Below, one piece after another: positions 1-11,865 of a stretch of 64,000 nucleotides of DNA. Source of the DNA: Pseudomonas asplenii (lineage in GTDB: Bacteria > Pseudomonadota > Gammaproteobacteria > Pseudomonadales > Pseudomonadaceae). The notes beneath the pieces were generated by a model, which searched no databases, was not told the origin of the DNA, and saw nothing but the letters and a program-made list of their open reading frames with translations. The position numbers were made by a program, and so were the translations under genes. The stretch is taken from the NCBI RefSeq assembly GCF_001293465.1, contig NZ_JSYZ01000009.1, positions 139,078 through 203,077 of the forward strand, read 5' to 3'. How positions within the stretch are numbered: the first letter of the stretch is position 1; each line of letters starts with the position of its first letter.

Positions 1-3000
1 GATCCAGTTCGACCTGGGTACGGGCACCGGCATGGCTCTGCAACGATGGCCGTGGCCGATCGGTCGGCAGTTCCAGCACCGGCTGCTCACTGCCCAGCTG
101 ATCGCTCCAGTAGGCCAGTTGCCGGGCCTGCTCGCCAGCTTCCATCCAGTCGCGCTGCCAGTGGGCATAGTCGGCGTACTGGAAGGGCAACGGCTTGGGT
201 TGCGGCCGTTGGCCCTGGCTGAAGGCCACATAGGCCTCGATCAGCTCATCGACCATGATCGGCATCGACCAGCCGTCGGAGACGATATGGTGCAGGGTCA
301 CCACCAGCACATGGCGTTCGTCGCCAAGGCGCAGCAGCCGGGCACGCAGCAACGGCCCCTGCTGCAGGTCGAAGGGTGTCAGCACTTCACGGTCGATGCG
401 TGTCATCAGGGCCGCGGCATCGATATCGCCCAGCACCTCGACCGGCAGATCGAAGGCCGCTGCCGGATGCACCACCTGGACTGCCTCGCCATCGCGTTGG
501 GCAAAGGTGGTGCGCAGGCTCTCGTGCCGCTCGACCAGCGCCTCGAAACTGCGGCGCAGCGCCTGCGGGTCGAGGCGACCGTTCAGGGCCAGGGCGGCCG
601 GAATGTGATAGGCGCTGTTGTCCGGCTCCAGTTGCCAGAGGAACCACTGGCGCTGCTGGGCATAGGACAGCCGCAAAGGCGTCTGGCGATCGACGGCGAC
701 AAACGCCGGCGCAGAGGTGCCGCCCCCCTGCCCGGCACTCTCGGCGAAAGCGGCCAGGTCACGGGTCTCGAACAGGCTGCGCAGTTCCACGTCGATACCC
801 AGCACCTGCCGTGCCCGGGCGATCACCTGGGTCGCCAGCAGCGAGTGACCGCCGAGTTCGAAGAAGTTGTCGCCCAGCCCCACCCGTTCGACCTTGAGCA
901 CTTCGCTCCAGATCGCCGCCAGTTGCTGCTCCAGCAGGCTGCGCGGCGCGACATAGGCCTGCTGCAACAGCGCGGTGTCGGGAGCCGGCAGGGCCTTGCG
1001 GTCGAGCTTGCCGTTGGCGGTCAATGGCAAGGCCGGCAACAGCATCAGGTGGGCCGGGACCATGTAGTCGGCCAGATGCCGTTTCAGGTAGTCGCGCAGC
1101 GTCCCTCGCCACGCGGCCTGGCGCTCGGCATCGGCCAGCAGGGTCGCATCGCTCGGTACCAGGTAGGCCGCCAGTTGTCCGTCCAGGGCCAGCACCGCGG
1201 CCTCGCGGACCTGATCATGCCCCTGCAACCGCGCTTCGATTTCCCCCAGCTCGATGCGGAAGCCGCGGATCTTGACCTGCTGGTCGCGGCGGCCGATATA
1301 GTCGACCACCCCGTCGCTGCGCAGGCGTGCCAGGTCGCCGGTGCGATACAGCCGCCCTCCCTGCGGATCGAAAGGGTTGGCGACGAAACGCGTGGCCGTC
1401 AGCCCCGCCTGGTTCAGGTAACCACGCGCCAGGCCGGCACCGGCGACATACAGCTCGCCGATGCAACCCGGCGGTGTCAGGTTCAGGGCATCATCCAGCA
1501 GGTACCAGGACAGGTCGACGATCGGCTCGCCGATCGGGCTGCCCGCCGACTGGTCGAGGTCGGCCAGCGACAACGGCCGGTAGGTCACGTGCACGGTGGT
1601 TTCGGTGATGCCGTACATGTTGACCAGGGTCGGCGCGCGCTCGCCAAAACGTTCGAACCAGGGGCGCAGGCTCTGCACCTCCAGGGCTTCGCCACCGAAG
1701 ATCACCTGGCGCAGCGCCAGTTCGCGCGGCGACGCCAGCGCCACCGCCATCAGCGACTTGAAGGCCGAGGGGGTCTGGTTGAGCACCGTCACTTGCTCGT
1801 CGCACAGCAATGCATGGAAGGCCTCGGGCGAACGGCTGACCGCGTACGGCACCACCACCAGCCGGCCACCATGGAGCAGGGCGCCGAAGATTTCCCAGAC
1901 CGAAAAATCGAAGGCGTAGGAGTGGAACAGCGTCCAGCTGTCCTGGCTGTCGAAGCCGAACCAGTGCCGGGTGGCGTCGAACAGGCGCAGCACGTTGCTG
2001 TGGGGCAGCAGCGCCCCCTTGGGTTTGCCGGTGGAACCGGAGGTGTAGATCACATAGGCCAGGTTATCGACATCGACCCGGACCTGCGGGTTATCCTCGC
2101 AACCATCCGCCCCGGCGCTCCCCAGATCCAGGCACTCGACCTCGGTCGGCACCGGCAGACGCTCCAGCAGATGCCCCTGGGCCAGCAGCAGTTTCAGGCC
2201 GCTGTCATCAATCATGTGACGCAGGCGTTCCTCGGGATAGGCCGGGTCCAGCGGTACATAGGCACCACCGGCCTTGAGCACCGCGAGCAGGGCCACGATC
2301 ATTTCCAGCGAACGCTCGGCCGCGACGCCTACCCGCACGTCGGCGCCCACGCCACGGGCGATCAGCCGATGGGCCCAGCGGTTGGCCCGGGCATTGAGTT
2401 CGGCATAGGTCAGCCGCTCGCCGGCACAGACCACGGCGACCGCATCGGGACGCCGCTCGGCCTGGTCCTCGATCAACTGATGCAGGCAGCGCCCGACCGG
2501 ATGCACCTGCGGGGCCGGATTCCAGCGCGCCAGCACCTGCTGCTGTTGCGCCGCATCGAGCAACGGCAATTCGGCGATGCGCTGGCGCGGATCGCTGACG
2601 ATCGCCCGCAGCAGGCTCGCCCAGTGCTGTAGCAAGGCCTCGACGGTCGCCGGCTCGAACAGGTCGGTGGCGTACTTGAACACGGCCTCGATGCCATGGG
2701 CCTTCTCGCTGGTGTCGAGCACCAGGTCGAACTGGGCGGTCTGGCTCTGCCATTGCAGCGGCTCGATCCGCAGGCCGTCCAGATCGGTGCCGGACTTGAG
2801 CCGACTCTGCGCCTGGTGATTGAACATCACCTGGAACAGTGGACTGTGGCTCAGGTTGCGGCCCGGCTCCAGGGCCTCGACCAGTTGTTCGAAGGGCAGG
2901 TCCTGGTGGGCCTGGGCCTGCTGCACGGTCTGCCAGACCTGGCGCAGCAGCTGCTCGAAGGTCTGTTGCCCATCGACCTCGGCCCTGAGCACCTGGGTGT

Positions 3001-3994
3001 TGACGAAGAAGCCGATCAGGCGCTCGATCTCCGGCCGCTCGCGATTGGCCACCGGCACGCCAACCCGGATATCGGCCTGGCCGGTGTAACGATGCAACAG
3101 GGCCTGGAACGAGGCGAGCAGCACGCTGAACAGGCTGACGCTCTCGCGTCGGGCCAGGGCCTTGAGCCCATCGCCGAGGGCCGGTTCCAGGGTCAGGTTG
3201 CAGCTCGCCCCGGCAAAACTGCGGGACACGGGACGCGGATGATCGGTCGGCAACTCCAGCACCGGCTGTTCGCCGCCGAGTTGCTGCTGCCAGTAGGCCA
3301 GTTGACGCTCCTGCTCCCCCGCCTCCATCCAGTGGCGTTGCCACAACGCATAGTCGGCATACTGGATCGGCAGGGCCGGCAGCTCCAGGGTCAACCCCTG
3401 GCTGAGGCTCTGATAGCACTGCACCAGCTCTTCGATCATCACCTGCAGCGACCAGCCATCGGCGACGATGTGGTGCAACGTCAGCACCAGCACGTGCTCG
3501 TCGTCCGCCACCCGCAACAACGCGGCCCGCATCAGCGGGCCATTGCGCAGGTCGAAGGGGGCCTGGCCGTGCTCGAGCACGAACGCCTGGACCTGCGCGT
3601 CGCCCGCGCCGGCCGCCAGGCGCTCGACCGGCAACTCGAAGGTGCCGGCCGGCAGCACCACCTGCAGCGGCTGCCCGTCGGTCTCGGTGAATACCGTGCG
3701 CAGGGGCTCGTGACGCGCCACCAGGGCCTGCAGGCTGCCCTGCAGCGCCGTCACATCGAGCCGACCCTGCAGGCGCAGGGCCATGGCAATGTTGTACGCC
3801 GCGCTGTGCGGCGCCCATTGCCAGAGGAACCACTGGCGCTGCTGAGCGTAGGACAGGCGCAGCGGCTCATCGGCCGCGCGCTTGAACACCGGCGCGATCT
3901 CGAACAGGTTGATGCCCTTCTGCCTGAGCAGAGCGGCCAACCCCTTTCGCTGCATCGCCGAAAGTTGCCCTACCGACTCGATTAACTCCTGCAC
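1..3994 (-). CDS. Pyoverdine peptide NRPS, 5' part (C-A-T-C..., first module Thr)
   Basis: Non-ribosomal peptide synthetase whose coding sequence runs off the left edge, so only the first ~1331 residues are present. I chose the GTG at 3994 because an AGAGGGA-type ribosome site precedes it and the N-terminus reads VQELIESVGQLSAMQRKG, typical of pyoverdine synthetases. Order: C domain (HHIVADGWS near residue 176), A domain ([10 protein letters not shown] near 648), T domain ([12 protein letters not shown] near 1045), then a second C domain (HHIVSDGWS near 1235) cut by the edge. The A-domain pocket reads D-F-W-N-I-G-M-V-H-(K), the Thr code, within the NMYGITETTVHVTYR context usual for Thr domains. 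It starts 38 bases after the two-module NRPS stop, so it is probably co-transcribed and adds Thr after Ala. It is equivalent in role to PvdI/PvdJ/PvdD; I cannot say which name applies. Confidence 0.93.
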   Translation of the reverse strand, partial: MQELIESVGQLSAMQRKGLAALLRQKGINLFEIAPVFKRAADEPLRLSYAQQRQWFLWQWAPHSAAYNIAMALRLQGRLDVTALQGSLQALVARHEPLRTVFTETDGQPLQVVLPAGTFELPVERLAAGAGDAQVQAFVLEHGQAPFDLRNGPLMRAALLRVADDEHVLVLTLHHIVADGWSLQVMIEELVQCYQSLSQGLTLELPALPIQYADYALWQRHWMEAGEQERQLAYWQQQLGGEQPVLELPTDHPRPVSRSFAGASCNLTLEPALGDGLKALARRESVSLFSVLLASFQALLHRYTGQADIRVGVPVANRERPEIERLIGFFVNTQVLRAEVDGQQTFEQLLRQVWQTVQQAQAHQDLPFEQLVEALEPGRNLSHSPLFQVMFNHQAQSRLKSGTDLDGLRIEPLQWQSQTAQFDLVLDTSEKAHGIEAVFKYATDLFEPATVEALLQHWASLLRAIVSDPRQRIAELPLLDAAQQQQVLARWNPAPQVHPVGRCLHQLIEDQAERRPDAVAVVCAGERLTYAELNARANRWAHRLIARGVGADVRVGVAAERSLEMIVALLAVLKAGGAYVPLDPAYPEERLRHMIDDSGLKLLLAQGHLLERLPVPTEVECLDLGSAGADGCEDNPQVRVDVDNLAYVIYTSGSTGKPKGALLPHSNVLRLFDATRHWFGFDSQDSWTLFHSYAFDFSVWEIFGALLHGGRLVVVPYAVSRSPEAFHALLCDEQVTVLNQTPSAFKSLMAVALASPRELALRQVIFGGEALEVQSLRPWFERFGERAPTLVNMYGITETTVHVTYRPLSLADLDQSAGSPIGEPIVDLSWYLLDDALNLTPPGCIGELYVAGAGLARGYLNQAGLTATRFVANPFDPQGGRLYRTGDLARLRSDGVVDYIGRRDQQVKIRGFRIELGEIEARLQGHDQVREAAVLALDGQLAAYLVPSDATLLADAERQAAWRGTLRDYLKRHLADYMVPAHLMLLPALPLTANGKLDRKALPAPDTALLQQAYVAPRSLLEQQLAAIWSEVLKVERVGLGDNFFELGGHSLLATQVIARARQVLGIDVELRSLFETRDLAAFAESAGQGGGTSAPAFVAVDRQTPLRLSYAQQRQWFLWQLEPDNSAYHIPAALALNGRLDPQALRRSFEALVERHESLRTTFAQRDGEAVQVVHPAAAFDLPVEVLGDIDAAALMTRIDREVLTPFDLQQGPLLRARLLRLGDERHVLVVTLHHIVSDGWSMPIMVDELIEAYVAFSQGQRPQPKPLPFQYADYAHWQRDWMEAGEQARQLAYWSDQLGSEQPVLELPTDRPRPSLQSHAGARTQVELD

Positions 3995-4032
3995 GCGTTG
4001 TTCCCTCTTACAAAAATCAGTCAAGAAACCGG

Positions 4033-7000
4033 TCAGGAAACCAGTTTTTCCAGATCATCGAGGGATAGACGTTTGAGGGCCTCCAGCGATTTAGCCAATT
4101 CATCCTGAGCAGGCGACAAACCACCGCGCAGGGCCTCGATGCGTTCGCAGAAGGCAAGTAGCGTCTGCGCCGCGAACAACTCCTTGAGCGCGACCTTGTC
4201 ACCCAGGCGCTCGGCAATCCGCGTCACCACCAGGGTCGCCAGCAACGAATGGCCACCCAATTGGAAGAAGTTGTCGCCCAGGCCCACCCGCTCGACCTCC
4301 AGCACCTCCTGCCAGAGCTTGGCGACCTCGCGCTGCAGCTCCGTCTGCGGCGCCTGGTAGTGCGTCTGCAACGGGTTGCCGCCCAGGGCGATCAGCGCCT
4401 GGCGATCGAGCTTGCCGTTGGGGGTCAGCGGCAAGGCGTCGATCAGGTGCAGGTGGCTCGGCACCATGTGCGCCGGCAATTGCCCGGCCAACGTATTGCG
4501 CAGGCCGTCGACAAAGGCTCGCGCATCATCACCGGCCTGCGTCGCCACGACGTAGCCGTGCAGGTGCTTGCCCGCCGCACCGTCCTGGGCCAGGACCACC
4601 GCCTCGCGCACTGCCGGCTGTTGCAGCAGGCGTGCCTCGACTTCGCTCAGCTCGATACGGAAGCCACGGATCTTCACCTGGTGGTCGGCCCGCCCGATGT
4701 ATTCGATCTGCTCCCGCTCGCCCTGGCGCACCAGGTCGCCGGTGCGGTACAGACGGTCGCCAGCGGCGCCGAACGGGTTCGGCACATAACGTTCGGCGGT
4801 CAGCCCCGGCCGCATCAGGTAGCCACGGGTCACCCCGGCACCGGCCAGGTACAACTCCCCCGCCACCCCTGCCGGCACCGGCAGCAACTGGCTGTCGAGC
4901 AGGTAGGCGTCAGTGTTGTCCAGCGGCCGGCCGATGTTCGCCGAGCCCCGGGCGCTGCGCAGGGTGAAGGTCGAGTAGGTGGTGTCTTCCGAGGGCCCGT
5001 ACAGGTCGTAGACCTGGCTGACCGCCGTGCTGGCATACAGGCTGTCCACCAGCGTCTGTTTCAGGGGCTCGCCGGCCAGGTTGATGGTGCGCACCGACGC
5101 CGGGATCTGCCCGGCACGCTGCAGCGCGGCGATCGCCGACGGCACGGTGTTGATCAGCCTGACCCGCTCGCGCTGCGGCAGGTCGGCCAGGGCCAGGGCG
5201 TTGTCCGCCAGCACCAGGTAGCCGCCCGCGGCGAGGGTGACGAAGATCTCCCACACCGACAGGTCGAAGCAGATCGACGTCGAGGCCAGCACCCCACGCA
5301 ACTGTTCGATGCCATAAACCCCAACGGACCACTGGATCAGCGCCGCCAGGTTGCCGTGACTGATCGCCACGCCCTTGGGCTTGCCGGTGGAGCCGGAGGT
5401 GTAGATGACATAGGCCAGGTTCTGCGGCTGGAGCGAAACGGCGGGAGCCTGGGCTGGATAGGCCTGCAGCCAGTCCTCGCCCTCCTCCACCAGCAGCACC
5501 TGCGACGACAGATTCCGGGGCAGGTATTGCAGCAGGCGCGGCTCGCTCAAGAGCACCGTCGCGTGGCTGTCCTCCAGCATGTGCAGCAGACGCTCCTGCG
5601 GATACTCGGGGTCCAGTGGCACATAGGCGCCGCCGGCCTTGAGGATCGCCAGCAGGCTGACGATCATCCGTGGGGTGCGGCTCAGGCAGACACCGACCCG
5701 CACTTCCGGCCCTACGCCGAGTTCGCGCAGCTTGTGGGCCAGGCGATTGGCACTGCGATCCAGGCTGGCGTAGTCCAGTTCGCGCCCGGCGAACAGGATC
5801 GCCGGCGCCTGCGGCTGGGCCAGTACCTGGGCATCGATCCGGGTGACCACGTCGCGCGAATCCACCGCGGTGACGGTACCCTTGCCCCAGTCCAGCGCCG
5901 CCTGGCGTGGCTCGCCGGCCAACAGTTCCAGGTTGCCCAGTGCCTGCTGCGGCGCGGCCATGAAGGCCCGCAGCAGGTGCTCGAGCTCACGCCCCAGGCG
6001 CGCCACGGTCGGTGCGTCGAAGCAGGCCCGATCATAGCTCAGTTCCAGGTTCAGCTCGGTGCCGGTCACGGCCACCAGCGTCAGTGGGTAGTTGGTCTGT
6101 TCCTGACGGCTGATGGCCGAGAATGCAAGACCCGTCCCCGAAGCCTGGCCGAGCGCCTCGGCCATCGGGTAGTTCTCGAACACCAGCAGACTGTCGAACA
6201 GCCCGCCCGCACCGAGCCCGGCCCAGCGCTGGATATCGTACAGCGGCGTATGCTCGTGCTCACGCAACGCCAGGTTGAGGTCCTGTACCTGTTGCAGCCA
6301 GGCCACCACCGGAATCTGCGCCGAGGGCGAGGCCGCCACCGGCAGGGTGTTGATGAACAGGCCGATCTGCTGCTCCACCCCGGCCAGATCGGTTGGCCGC
6401 CCCGCCACGGTGGCCCCGAAGGCCACGCAGTCCTGGCCGGTGTAACGCTGCAGCAGCACCAGCCAGGCGGCCTGTACCAGGGTGTTGAGGGTGACCTTGT
6501 GCTCGCGGGCGAAGCGATTCAGGTCAGCGGTCAGCACGGTACCGAAACCATGCTCATGCTCGCCATGCCCGACAGCCAGCGCCTGTCGGCTAACGACGGC
6601 ATTGGCCAGTCGGGTCGGCTCCTGCAGGTCGGCCAGCGCCGATGCCCAGAATGCCTGGCTGACACGGGCATCACGCTGGCCGAGCCATTCGATGTAGTCA
6701 CGGTAACGGCCGGCACCCCGGCTAATGGTGGCTCCCGCATAACGCTGAAGCACCTCACCGAACAATTGCGACGTACTCCAACCGTCCATCAGGATGTGGT
6801 GGCTGGTGTAGATCAGGTGATAATCACTGGTACTGGTGCGCACCAGGGTCACGCGCAACAGAGGGGCCTGCCCCAGTTCAAAACCGGTCGCCAGGTCATC
6901 TTGCGCCAGTTGATCGAGGGCCGCCGACAGATCACCGCGCTCGCGCCAGTCATGCACCACCAGCGGCATTTCGACCTGGCGTCGCACGATCTGCAGCGGC

Positions 7001-10000
7001 GTTGCCAACTCCTGCGGCCAGACGAACACCGAGCGCAGTACTTCATGACCATCCAGACTCTGCTGCCAGGCAGCGCGGAACCGCTCGACCTCCAGGTGCC
7101 GCACATCGGCCCGTAACTGGTTGGTGTAGGCCGCGCCGTCCGGTTCGTCGAGCGCATGGAACAGGATGCCCTGCTGCATCGGCGACAGCGGGTAGATGTC
7201 CTCGATATCCGCCATGGCCACCGGCAGGCGCTGCAGTTGTGCCGAAGTCAGCTTCACCAGCGGGAAGTCGGACGGCGTCACGCCCAATTGGCCGCCCTGG
7301 CTGCAATGCTCGACCAGGCGCGCCAGTTCCTGCTCATAGGCCCGGGCCAGGGCCTCGATGGTCGACGGCTGGTACAGCGCACGACTGAAGCCCCAGTCCA
7401 GTTCCAGCTCGCCATCGAACACCTGGCCGTTGAGGCTCAGCCAATTGGCCGGCCGTTCCTCGGCCTGGTTGGCGCCGCTGCTTTCGCCGCTGGGCACGAA
7501 CAGCGCCCCTTCGGCCTGGTCGAAGCTGCCGTCGAACTGGCCGAGGTAGTTGAAGGTCACCCGGGCTTCGGGCAGGGCCTGCAGTTGGCGGGCGAAATCC
7601 GTGTCCGCCAGGTAGCGCAGCAGGCCATGGCCAATGCCCTTGTTCGGCACCGCTCGCAGTTGCTCCTTGATCGCACGGATAGAACCGCCCGGATCGGCCT
7701 GCGGAGTCAGGCGGACCGGAAACAGACTGCTGAACCAGCCGACCGTACGACTCAGGTCGAGGTCGTCGAACAGGTCCTCGCGACCGTGGCCTTCCAGCTG
7801 GATCAGCACCGACGGCTGCCGGCTCCAGTCACAAAGCACCCGGGCCAGGGCGGCCAGCAGCAGGTCGTTGATCTGGGTGCGGTAGGCCGCCGGGGCAACG
7901 CTGAGCAGTTGCCGGGTCAGTGCCTTGTTCAGCCGCGAGGTGGCGTGGCCGATGCCGGGGAGCGGGTTCTCCAGATGGTCGTTGGGCAGTTGCGCAGCGG
8001 CACCGTCCAGGTTGTCCAGCCAGTAATCAGCCTCGGCCGCCAGCGCCTCGCTACGCGCATGGGCCTGCAGGCGCTCGCCCCAGAGCTGGAACGCAGTGCT
8101 CTTGGCCGGCAGTTGCACGGCGCGACCGGTAGCGATGGCGGCGTAGGCACTCTGCAGATCCTCGAGCAGTATCCGCCAGGACACGCCGTCGACCACCAAG
8201 TGATGGATCACCAGCAGCAGGCGTTGCTCCCCCTCGGGCAGGTGCACCAGCAGTGCACGCAACAGCGGGCCGTCTTCGAGGTCGAGACTGCGCTGGACTT
8301 CATCGGCCAAGGCGCCGAGCCCGGCGACATCCTCCAGCTCCCGCGACCACAGGACACTGGCGCCGGTGGAGCGATAACGCGCCTGCCATTGTCCAGCCTG
8401 CTCGACGAAGCTCAGGCGCAAGGCATCGTGATGCTCCAGCAGACTGGCCAGCGCCGCCTCCAGGTGGGTGGCCTCCAGTGCCAGCAACGGCTTGAGCATC
8501 ACCGACTGGTTCCAGTGCTGGCGCTGGGCAATGTCCATATCGAAGAAGCGCGCCTGGATCGGCAGCAACGGTTGTTCGCCACTGATCCGCCGCGGTGCCT
8601 CGGCAGCCGTCTTCTTCTCGATCAATTTGGCCACCGCTGCCAGTTGCGCGATGGTCTGCTTCTCGAACAATTGCTTGGGACTGAGCTTGAGCCCCTGGCG
8701 CTTGGCCCGGGCGATGATCTGCAGACTGAGGATCGAGTCGCCGCCCAGCTCGAAGAAGTTGTCGTGGCGACCGACGCGCTCGAGCTTGAGCACATCGGCC
8801 CAGACCGCGGCCAGTTTCTCCTCGATCTCCCCCTCCGGAGCAGCGTATTGCTGCTTGACCGGACCCGGCTTGGGCAGCGCCCGCTTGTCCAGCTTGCCGT
8901 TGGCGGTCAACGGCAGCTGTTCCAGCAGCAGGATCTGCGTCGGCACCATGTAGTCGCTGAGGCACGCCTGCAGACGCTGGCGCAGGTCTTCGACCTGTAA
9001 CACCACGCCGGCCGCCGGCACGCAGTAGGCCACCAGTTGCAGGCGCGCGGCGTCGTCTTCCATCGGCAGCGCCAGCACCGCCGCCTGGGCGATGGCGTCG
9101 AAGCCCTGCAGCAACCGGGCGATTTCCCCGGGCTCGACACGGTAACCCCGGATCTTCACCTGGTCGTCGTTGCGCCCCATGAACTCCAGCAGGCCCTGGC
9201 GGTTGCAGCGCACCCGGTCACCGCTGCGGTAGGCCCGGCTGCCCGGCTCGCCAAAAGGATCCGGCAGGAAGCGTTCGGCGGTCAGCCCCGGCTGCCCGAG
9301 ATACCCCAGGGCAACGCTGGCGCCACCGATGTACAGCTCGCCCGGTACCTGCGCAGCGGCGATGTTGAGCACGTCGTCCAGTACCAGGGTCCGGGCAGCG
9401 GGCAGCGGCTGGCCGAGGGCGATGCCACGCTCCAGCGACGCGTCGGCGAGCACTTCGTGAGTCAGCACGCCCACGGTGGTTTCACTGGGCCCGTAGTGGT
9501 TGATGAAGCGGCAGGCCGGCTTCAGTTCGCGCACTTGGCGCACCAGTGACGGCGCGCAGGCCTCACCGCCGACGATCAGCGCATGTTCGGGGAGGACGTC
9601 CGCCGGCCGACCGCCCTGCAGCAGGGCCGACAGATGCCCGGGAACGATTTTCAGGATGCCGACCCGATGTTCGCTCATGTATTGGGCAAAGCCGTCCGGG
9701 TCAAAGCCCAGGGCCTCGGGCAGCACATGCAGGGTACGACCGCCGCACAGGGCGCCGAACAGCATGGTGTGCCCCAGGTCGGCGGCGATGGTCGAGACCA
9801 GTGCCATGCTGGCGCCTGGCGCCAGGTCCAGGCGTTGCGTCAGGCCCTGGACGTAACTGGCCAATGCGCCATGGCTGACCAGCACCCCCTTGGACTGGCC
9901 GGTGGAGCCGGAGGTGTGGATCACGTAGGCCGCGGACTGCGCCGACAACTCCAGCGATGGCGCAGCGGCTGGCTGTTCGTCCCAGTCCGCCGGGGTGAAG

Positions 10001-11865
10001 GCCTGCGCGCCGCACCCGGACGGTACCAGGTCGGCGAGCCGTGCATCGCCTGCGGCGCACAACAGCAGACGTGTCCCGGCCCGTTCGAGCATCTGCCGCA
10101 GACGTGTATCCGGGGCCTTGGTGTCGAGCGGCATGTACACCGCACCGGTCTTGAGAATGGCCAGCAGGCTGGTCAGCCAGTCCAGCGAACGCTCCATCAG
10201 CACCGCGACCGGCTCGCCAATGCCCACACCCCGCGCACGCAGGTGGTGGGCCAGGCGGTTGGCGGCCTGGTCCAGTTCGGCGAAACTCAAGGTCTGCTCC
10301 AGGCAACGGGCCGCCAGCGCCTCGGGCTGGCGACGAACCTGGGCGTCCCAGTGCCGCAGCACCAGCGGCGCGGGCTCCGGGCTGGCGGCCGGCAGTGATG
10401 GAACCGGCTGATTCAGGCTGAACAGCGGTGCCTGCGGCGCCTGCAGCAAGGCATCGAACAGCGCCAGCAGCGCCGGTACGAAACCCTCGACCGTCGCGTG
10501 CCGGTAGAGGTCGCTGGCATAGGTCAGCTCGCCATGGATCAGCGTACCGTCATCGGTGATATCCAGGGCCAGGTCGAAGTGCGTACCGTCCTTGTGCAGT
10601 GGGTATTCCGCCACGCTCAGACCCGGCAACTGCATCGAGCGCTGCTTCTGCATGCCGACGTTCTGGTTGAACTTGGCCTGGAACAGCGGGTTGTGATCCA
10701 GGTTGCGCTCAGGTGCCAGGGCATCCACCAGTTGCTCGAACGGCAACTCCTGGTGCGCCTGGGCACCGAAACTGCTTTCGCGCAGGTGGCCCAGCAGTTC
10801 AAGGAAACTCTGGCGCTCGTCGACCTCGCAACGCAGCACCTGGGTGTTGACGAAAAAGCCGATCAGGCCTTCGACTTCCGGGCGGCCGCGGTTCGCGTTC
10901 GGCACGCCGACACGGATGTCGCGCAGGCCGGACTGGCGCGAAAGAAACAGCGAATAACCGCCCAGGACCAGCATGAACAGGCTGATGCCCTGGCCGCGGG
11001 CGAAGGCATTGAGTTGCCGCGAGCGCTCGACGCCGAAGTCGAACTTCAGGGTCCGGCCCTCGAAACTCTGCGCCGGCGGCCGTGGGAAATCGGCGGCAAC
11101 GTCCAGCAGCGGCTGCTCGTCGCCCAGTTGCCGACGCCAGTAGTCCAACTGCCGCTCACCCTCGCCGGCCTCCAGCCAGCTGCGCTGCCAGATCGCATAG
11201 TCGGCGTACTGCAACGGCAGGGGCGCCAGGCCCGGCTCGCGTCCCTGGCTGAACGCCTGGTAGGCCTGGACGAACTCCCTGACCATCACGTCCATCGACC
11301 AGCCATCGGAAACGATGTGGTGCATGCTCACCACCAGCACCCACTCGTCCGCGGCCAGCCGGATCAGGCTGGCCCGCAGCAATGGTCCGTTGAGCAGGTC
11401 GAAGGGTTGCGCGGTGATCGCCCTCACCCGCTCGGCCAGCTCGGCCTCACGTGTCTCGCTGGCGCAACCCGACAGGTCCAGCCTGCTCAGCGGCACGCCC
11501 AGGTGGCCGAGGATCACCTGGCAGGGTTGCTCGCCGTCGACCTGGAACACCGTGCGCAGGACTTCATGACGCAAGGCGATATGCTCGAAGGCGCGCTGCA
11601 GGGCCGATTCGTCAAGCCGACCCTGCAGGCGCAGACCGGCGGCCATGTTGTAGGCGGCGCTGCCGGGGTCGAGCTGCCAGAGGAACAGCAGGCGCTGCTG
11701 GGCATAGGACAAGGGGATCCGCGCCACCTCATGGCGGCTGACCGGCATCGGCAACAGGCTGAAATCCTTGCCCTCCTCGCTCAGCTTCGCCAGGAACTGC
11801 CGACGCTGCGCCAGGGGCAGGCCGATGAATCGTTTGGCGATACGTACCGCAGGGTTGCCACTCAT
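4033..11865 (-). CDS. Pyoverdine peptide NRPS, two modules (D-Asp/OH-Asp, then Ala)
   Basis: 2610-residue synthetase with order C-A-T-E-C-A-T and no thioesterase. Landmarks: C (HHIVSDGWS ~182), A ([11 protein letters not shown] ~653), T ([11 protein letters not shown] ~1041; the GGDS form is usual before E domains), E ([10 protein letters not shown] ~1223), C of the kind that follows E ([22 protein letters not shown] ~1688), A ([11 protein letters not shown] ~2155), T ([10 protein letters not shown] ~2540). The first pocket reads D-L-T-K-I-G-H-V-G-(K), the Asp/hydroxy-Asp code. The second reads D-L-W-N-N-A-L-T-Y-(K), one change from a known Ala code. Predicted product segment: D-(OH)Asp-Ala. 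Its ATG overlaps the stop of the preceding NRPS by 4 bases (ATGA), so the two are translationally coupled. The TauD-family enzyme upstream is the obvious source of the beta-hydroxyl. Specificities are inferred from motif alignment by eye. Confidence 0.95.
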   Translation of the reverse strand: MSGNPAVRIAKRFIGLPLAQRRQFLAKLSEEGKDFSLLPMPVSRHEVARIPLSYAQQRLLFLWQLDPGSAAYNMAAGLRLQGRLDESALQRAFEHIALRHEVLRTVFQVDGEQPCQVILGHLGVPLSRLDLSGCASETREAELAERVRAITAQPFDLLNGPLLRASLIRLAADEWVLVVSMHHIVSDGWSMDVMVREFVQAYQAFSQGREPGLAPLPLQYADYAIWQRSWLEAGEGERQLDYWRRQLGDEQPLLDVAADFPRPPAQSFEGRTLKFDFGVERSRQLNAFARGQGISLFMLVLGGYSLFLSRQSGLRDIRVGVPNANRGRPEVEGLIGFFVNTQVLRCEVDERQSFLELLGHLRESSFGAQAHQELPFEQLVDALAPERNLDHNPLFQAKFNQNVGMQKQRSMQLPGLSVAEYPLHKDGTHFDLALDITDDGTLIHGELTYASDLYRHATVEGFVPALLALFDALLQAPQAPLFSLNQPVPSLPAASPEPAPLVLRHWDAQVRRQPEALAARCLEQTLSFAELDQAANRLAHHLRARGVGIGEPVAVLMERSLDWLTSLLAILKTGAVYMPLDTKAPDTRLRQMLERAGTRLLLCAAGDARLADLVPSGCGAQAFTPADWDEQPAAAPSLELSAQSAAYVIHTSGSTGQSKGVLVSHGALASYVQGLTQRLDLAPGASMALVSTIAADLGHTMLFGALCGGRTLHVLPEALGFDPDGFAQYMSEHRVGILKIVPGHLSALLQGGRPADVLPEHALIVGGEACAPSLVRQVRELKPACRFINHYGPSETTVGVLTHEVLADASLERGIALGQPLPAARTLVLDDVLNIAAAQVPGELYIGGASVALGYLGQPGLTAERFLPDPFGEPGSRAYRSGDRVRCNRQGLLEFMGRNDDQVKIRGYRVEPGEIARLLQGFDAIAQAAVLALPMEDDAARLQLVAYCVPAAGVVLQVEDLRQRLQACLSDYMVPTQILLLEQLPLTANGKLDKRALPKPGPVKQQYAAPEGEIEEKLAAVWADVLKLERVGRHDNFFELGGDSILSLQIIARAKRQGLKLSPKQLFEKQTIAQLAAVAKLIEKKTAAEAPRRISGEQPLLPIQARFFDMDIAQRQHWNQSVMLKPLLALEATHLEAALASLLEHHDALRLSFVEQAGQWQARYRSTGASVLWSRELEDVAGLGALADEVQRSLDLEDGPLLRALLVHLPEGEQRLLLVIHHLVVDGVSWRILLEDLQSAYAAIATGRAVQLPAKSTAFQLWGERLQAHARSEALAAEADYWLDNLDGAAAQLPNDHLENPLPGIGHATSRLNKALTRQLLSVAPAAYRTQINDLLLAALARVLCDWSRQPSVLIQLEGHGREDLFDDLDLSRTVGWFSSLFPVRLTPQADPGGSIRAIKEQLRAVPNKGIGHGLLRYLADTDFARQLQALPEARVTFNYLGQFDGSFDQAEGALFVPSGESSGANQAEERPANWLSLNGQVFDGELELDWGFSRALYQPSTIEALARAYEQELARLVEHCSQGGQLGVTPSDFPLVKLTSAQLQRLPVAMADIEDIYPLSPMQQGILFHALDEPDGAAYTNQLRADVRHLEVERFRAAWQQSLDGHEVLRSVFVWPQELATPLQIVRRQVEMPLVVHDWRERGDLSAALDQLAQDDLATGFELGQAPLLRVTLVRTSTSDYHLIYTSHHILMDGWSTSQLFGEVLQRYAGATISRGAGRYRDYIEWLGQRDARVSQAFWASALADLQEPTRLANAVVSRQALAVGHGEHEHGFGTVLTADLNRFAREHKVTLNTLVQAAWLVLLQRYTGQDCVAFGATVAGRPTDLAGVEQQIGLFINTLPVAASPSAQIPVVAWLQQVQDLNLALREHEHTPLYDIQRWAGLGAGGLFDSLLVFENYPMAEALGQASGTGLAFSAISRQEQTNYPLTLVAVTGTELNLELSYDRACFDAPTVARLGRELEHLLRAFMAAPQQALGNLELLAGEPRQAALDWGKGTVTAVDSRDVVTRIDAQVLAQPQAPAILFAGRELDYASLDRSANRLAHKLRELGVGPEVRVGVCLSRTPRMIVSLLAILKAGGAYVPLDPEYPQERLLHMLEDSHATVLLSEPRLLQYLPRNLSSQVLLVEEGEDWLQAYPAQAPAVSLQPQNLAYVIYTSGSTGKPKGVAISHGNLAALIQWSVGVYGIEQLRGVLASTSICFDLSVWEIFVTLAAGGYLVLADNALALADLPQRERVRLINTVPSAIAALQRAGQIPASVRTINLAGEPLKQTLVDSLYASTAVSQVYDLYGPSEDTTYSTFTLRSARGSANIGRPLDNTDAYLLDSQLLPVPAGVAGELYLAGAGVTRGYLMRPGLTAERYVPNPFGAAGDRLYRTGDLVRQGEREQIEYIGRADHQVKIRGFRIELSEVEARLLQQPAVREAVVLAQDGAAGKHLHGYVVATQAGDDARAFVDGLRNTLAGQLPAHMVPSHLHLIDALPLTPNGKLDRQALIALGGNPLQTHYQAPQTELQREVAKLWQEVLEVERVGLGDNFFQLGGHSLLATLVVTRIAERLGDKVALKELFAAQTLLAFCERIEALRGGLSPAQDELAKSLEALKRLSLDDLEKLVS

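Noticed and set aside
32..2632. 866-codon open frame on the plus strand
   Set aside because: It is antisense to the NRPS with clear C, A and T motifs on the other strand. Its protein is rich in Gln, Arg and Gly with no recognisable domain, as expected for a high-GC shadow frame.
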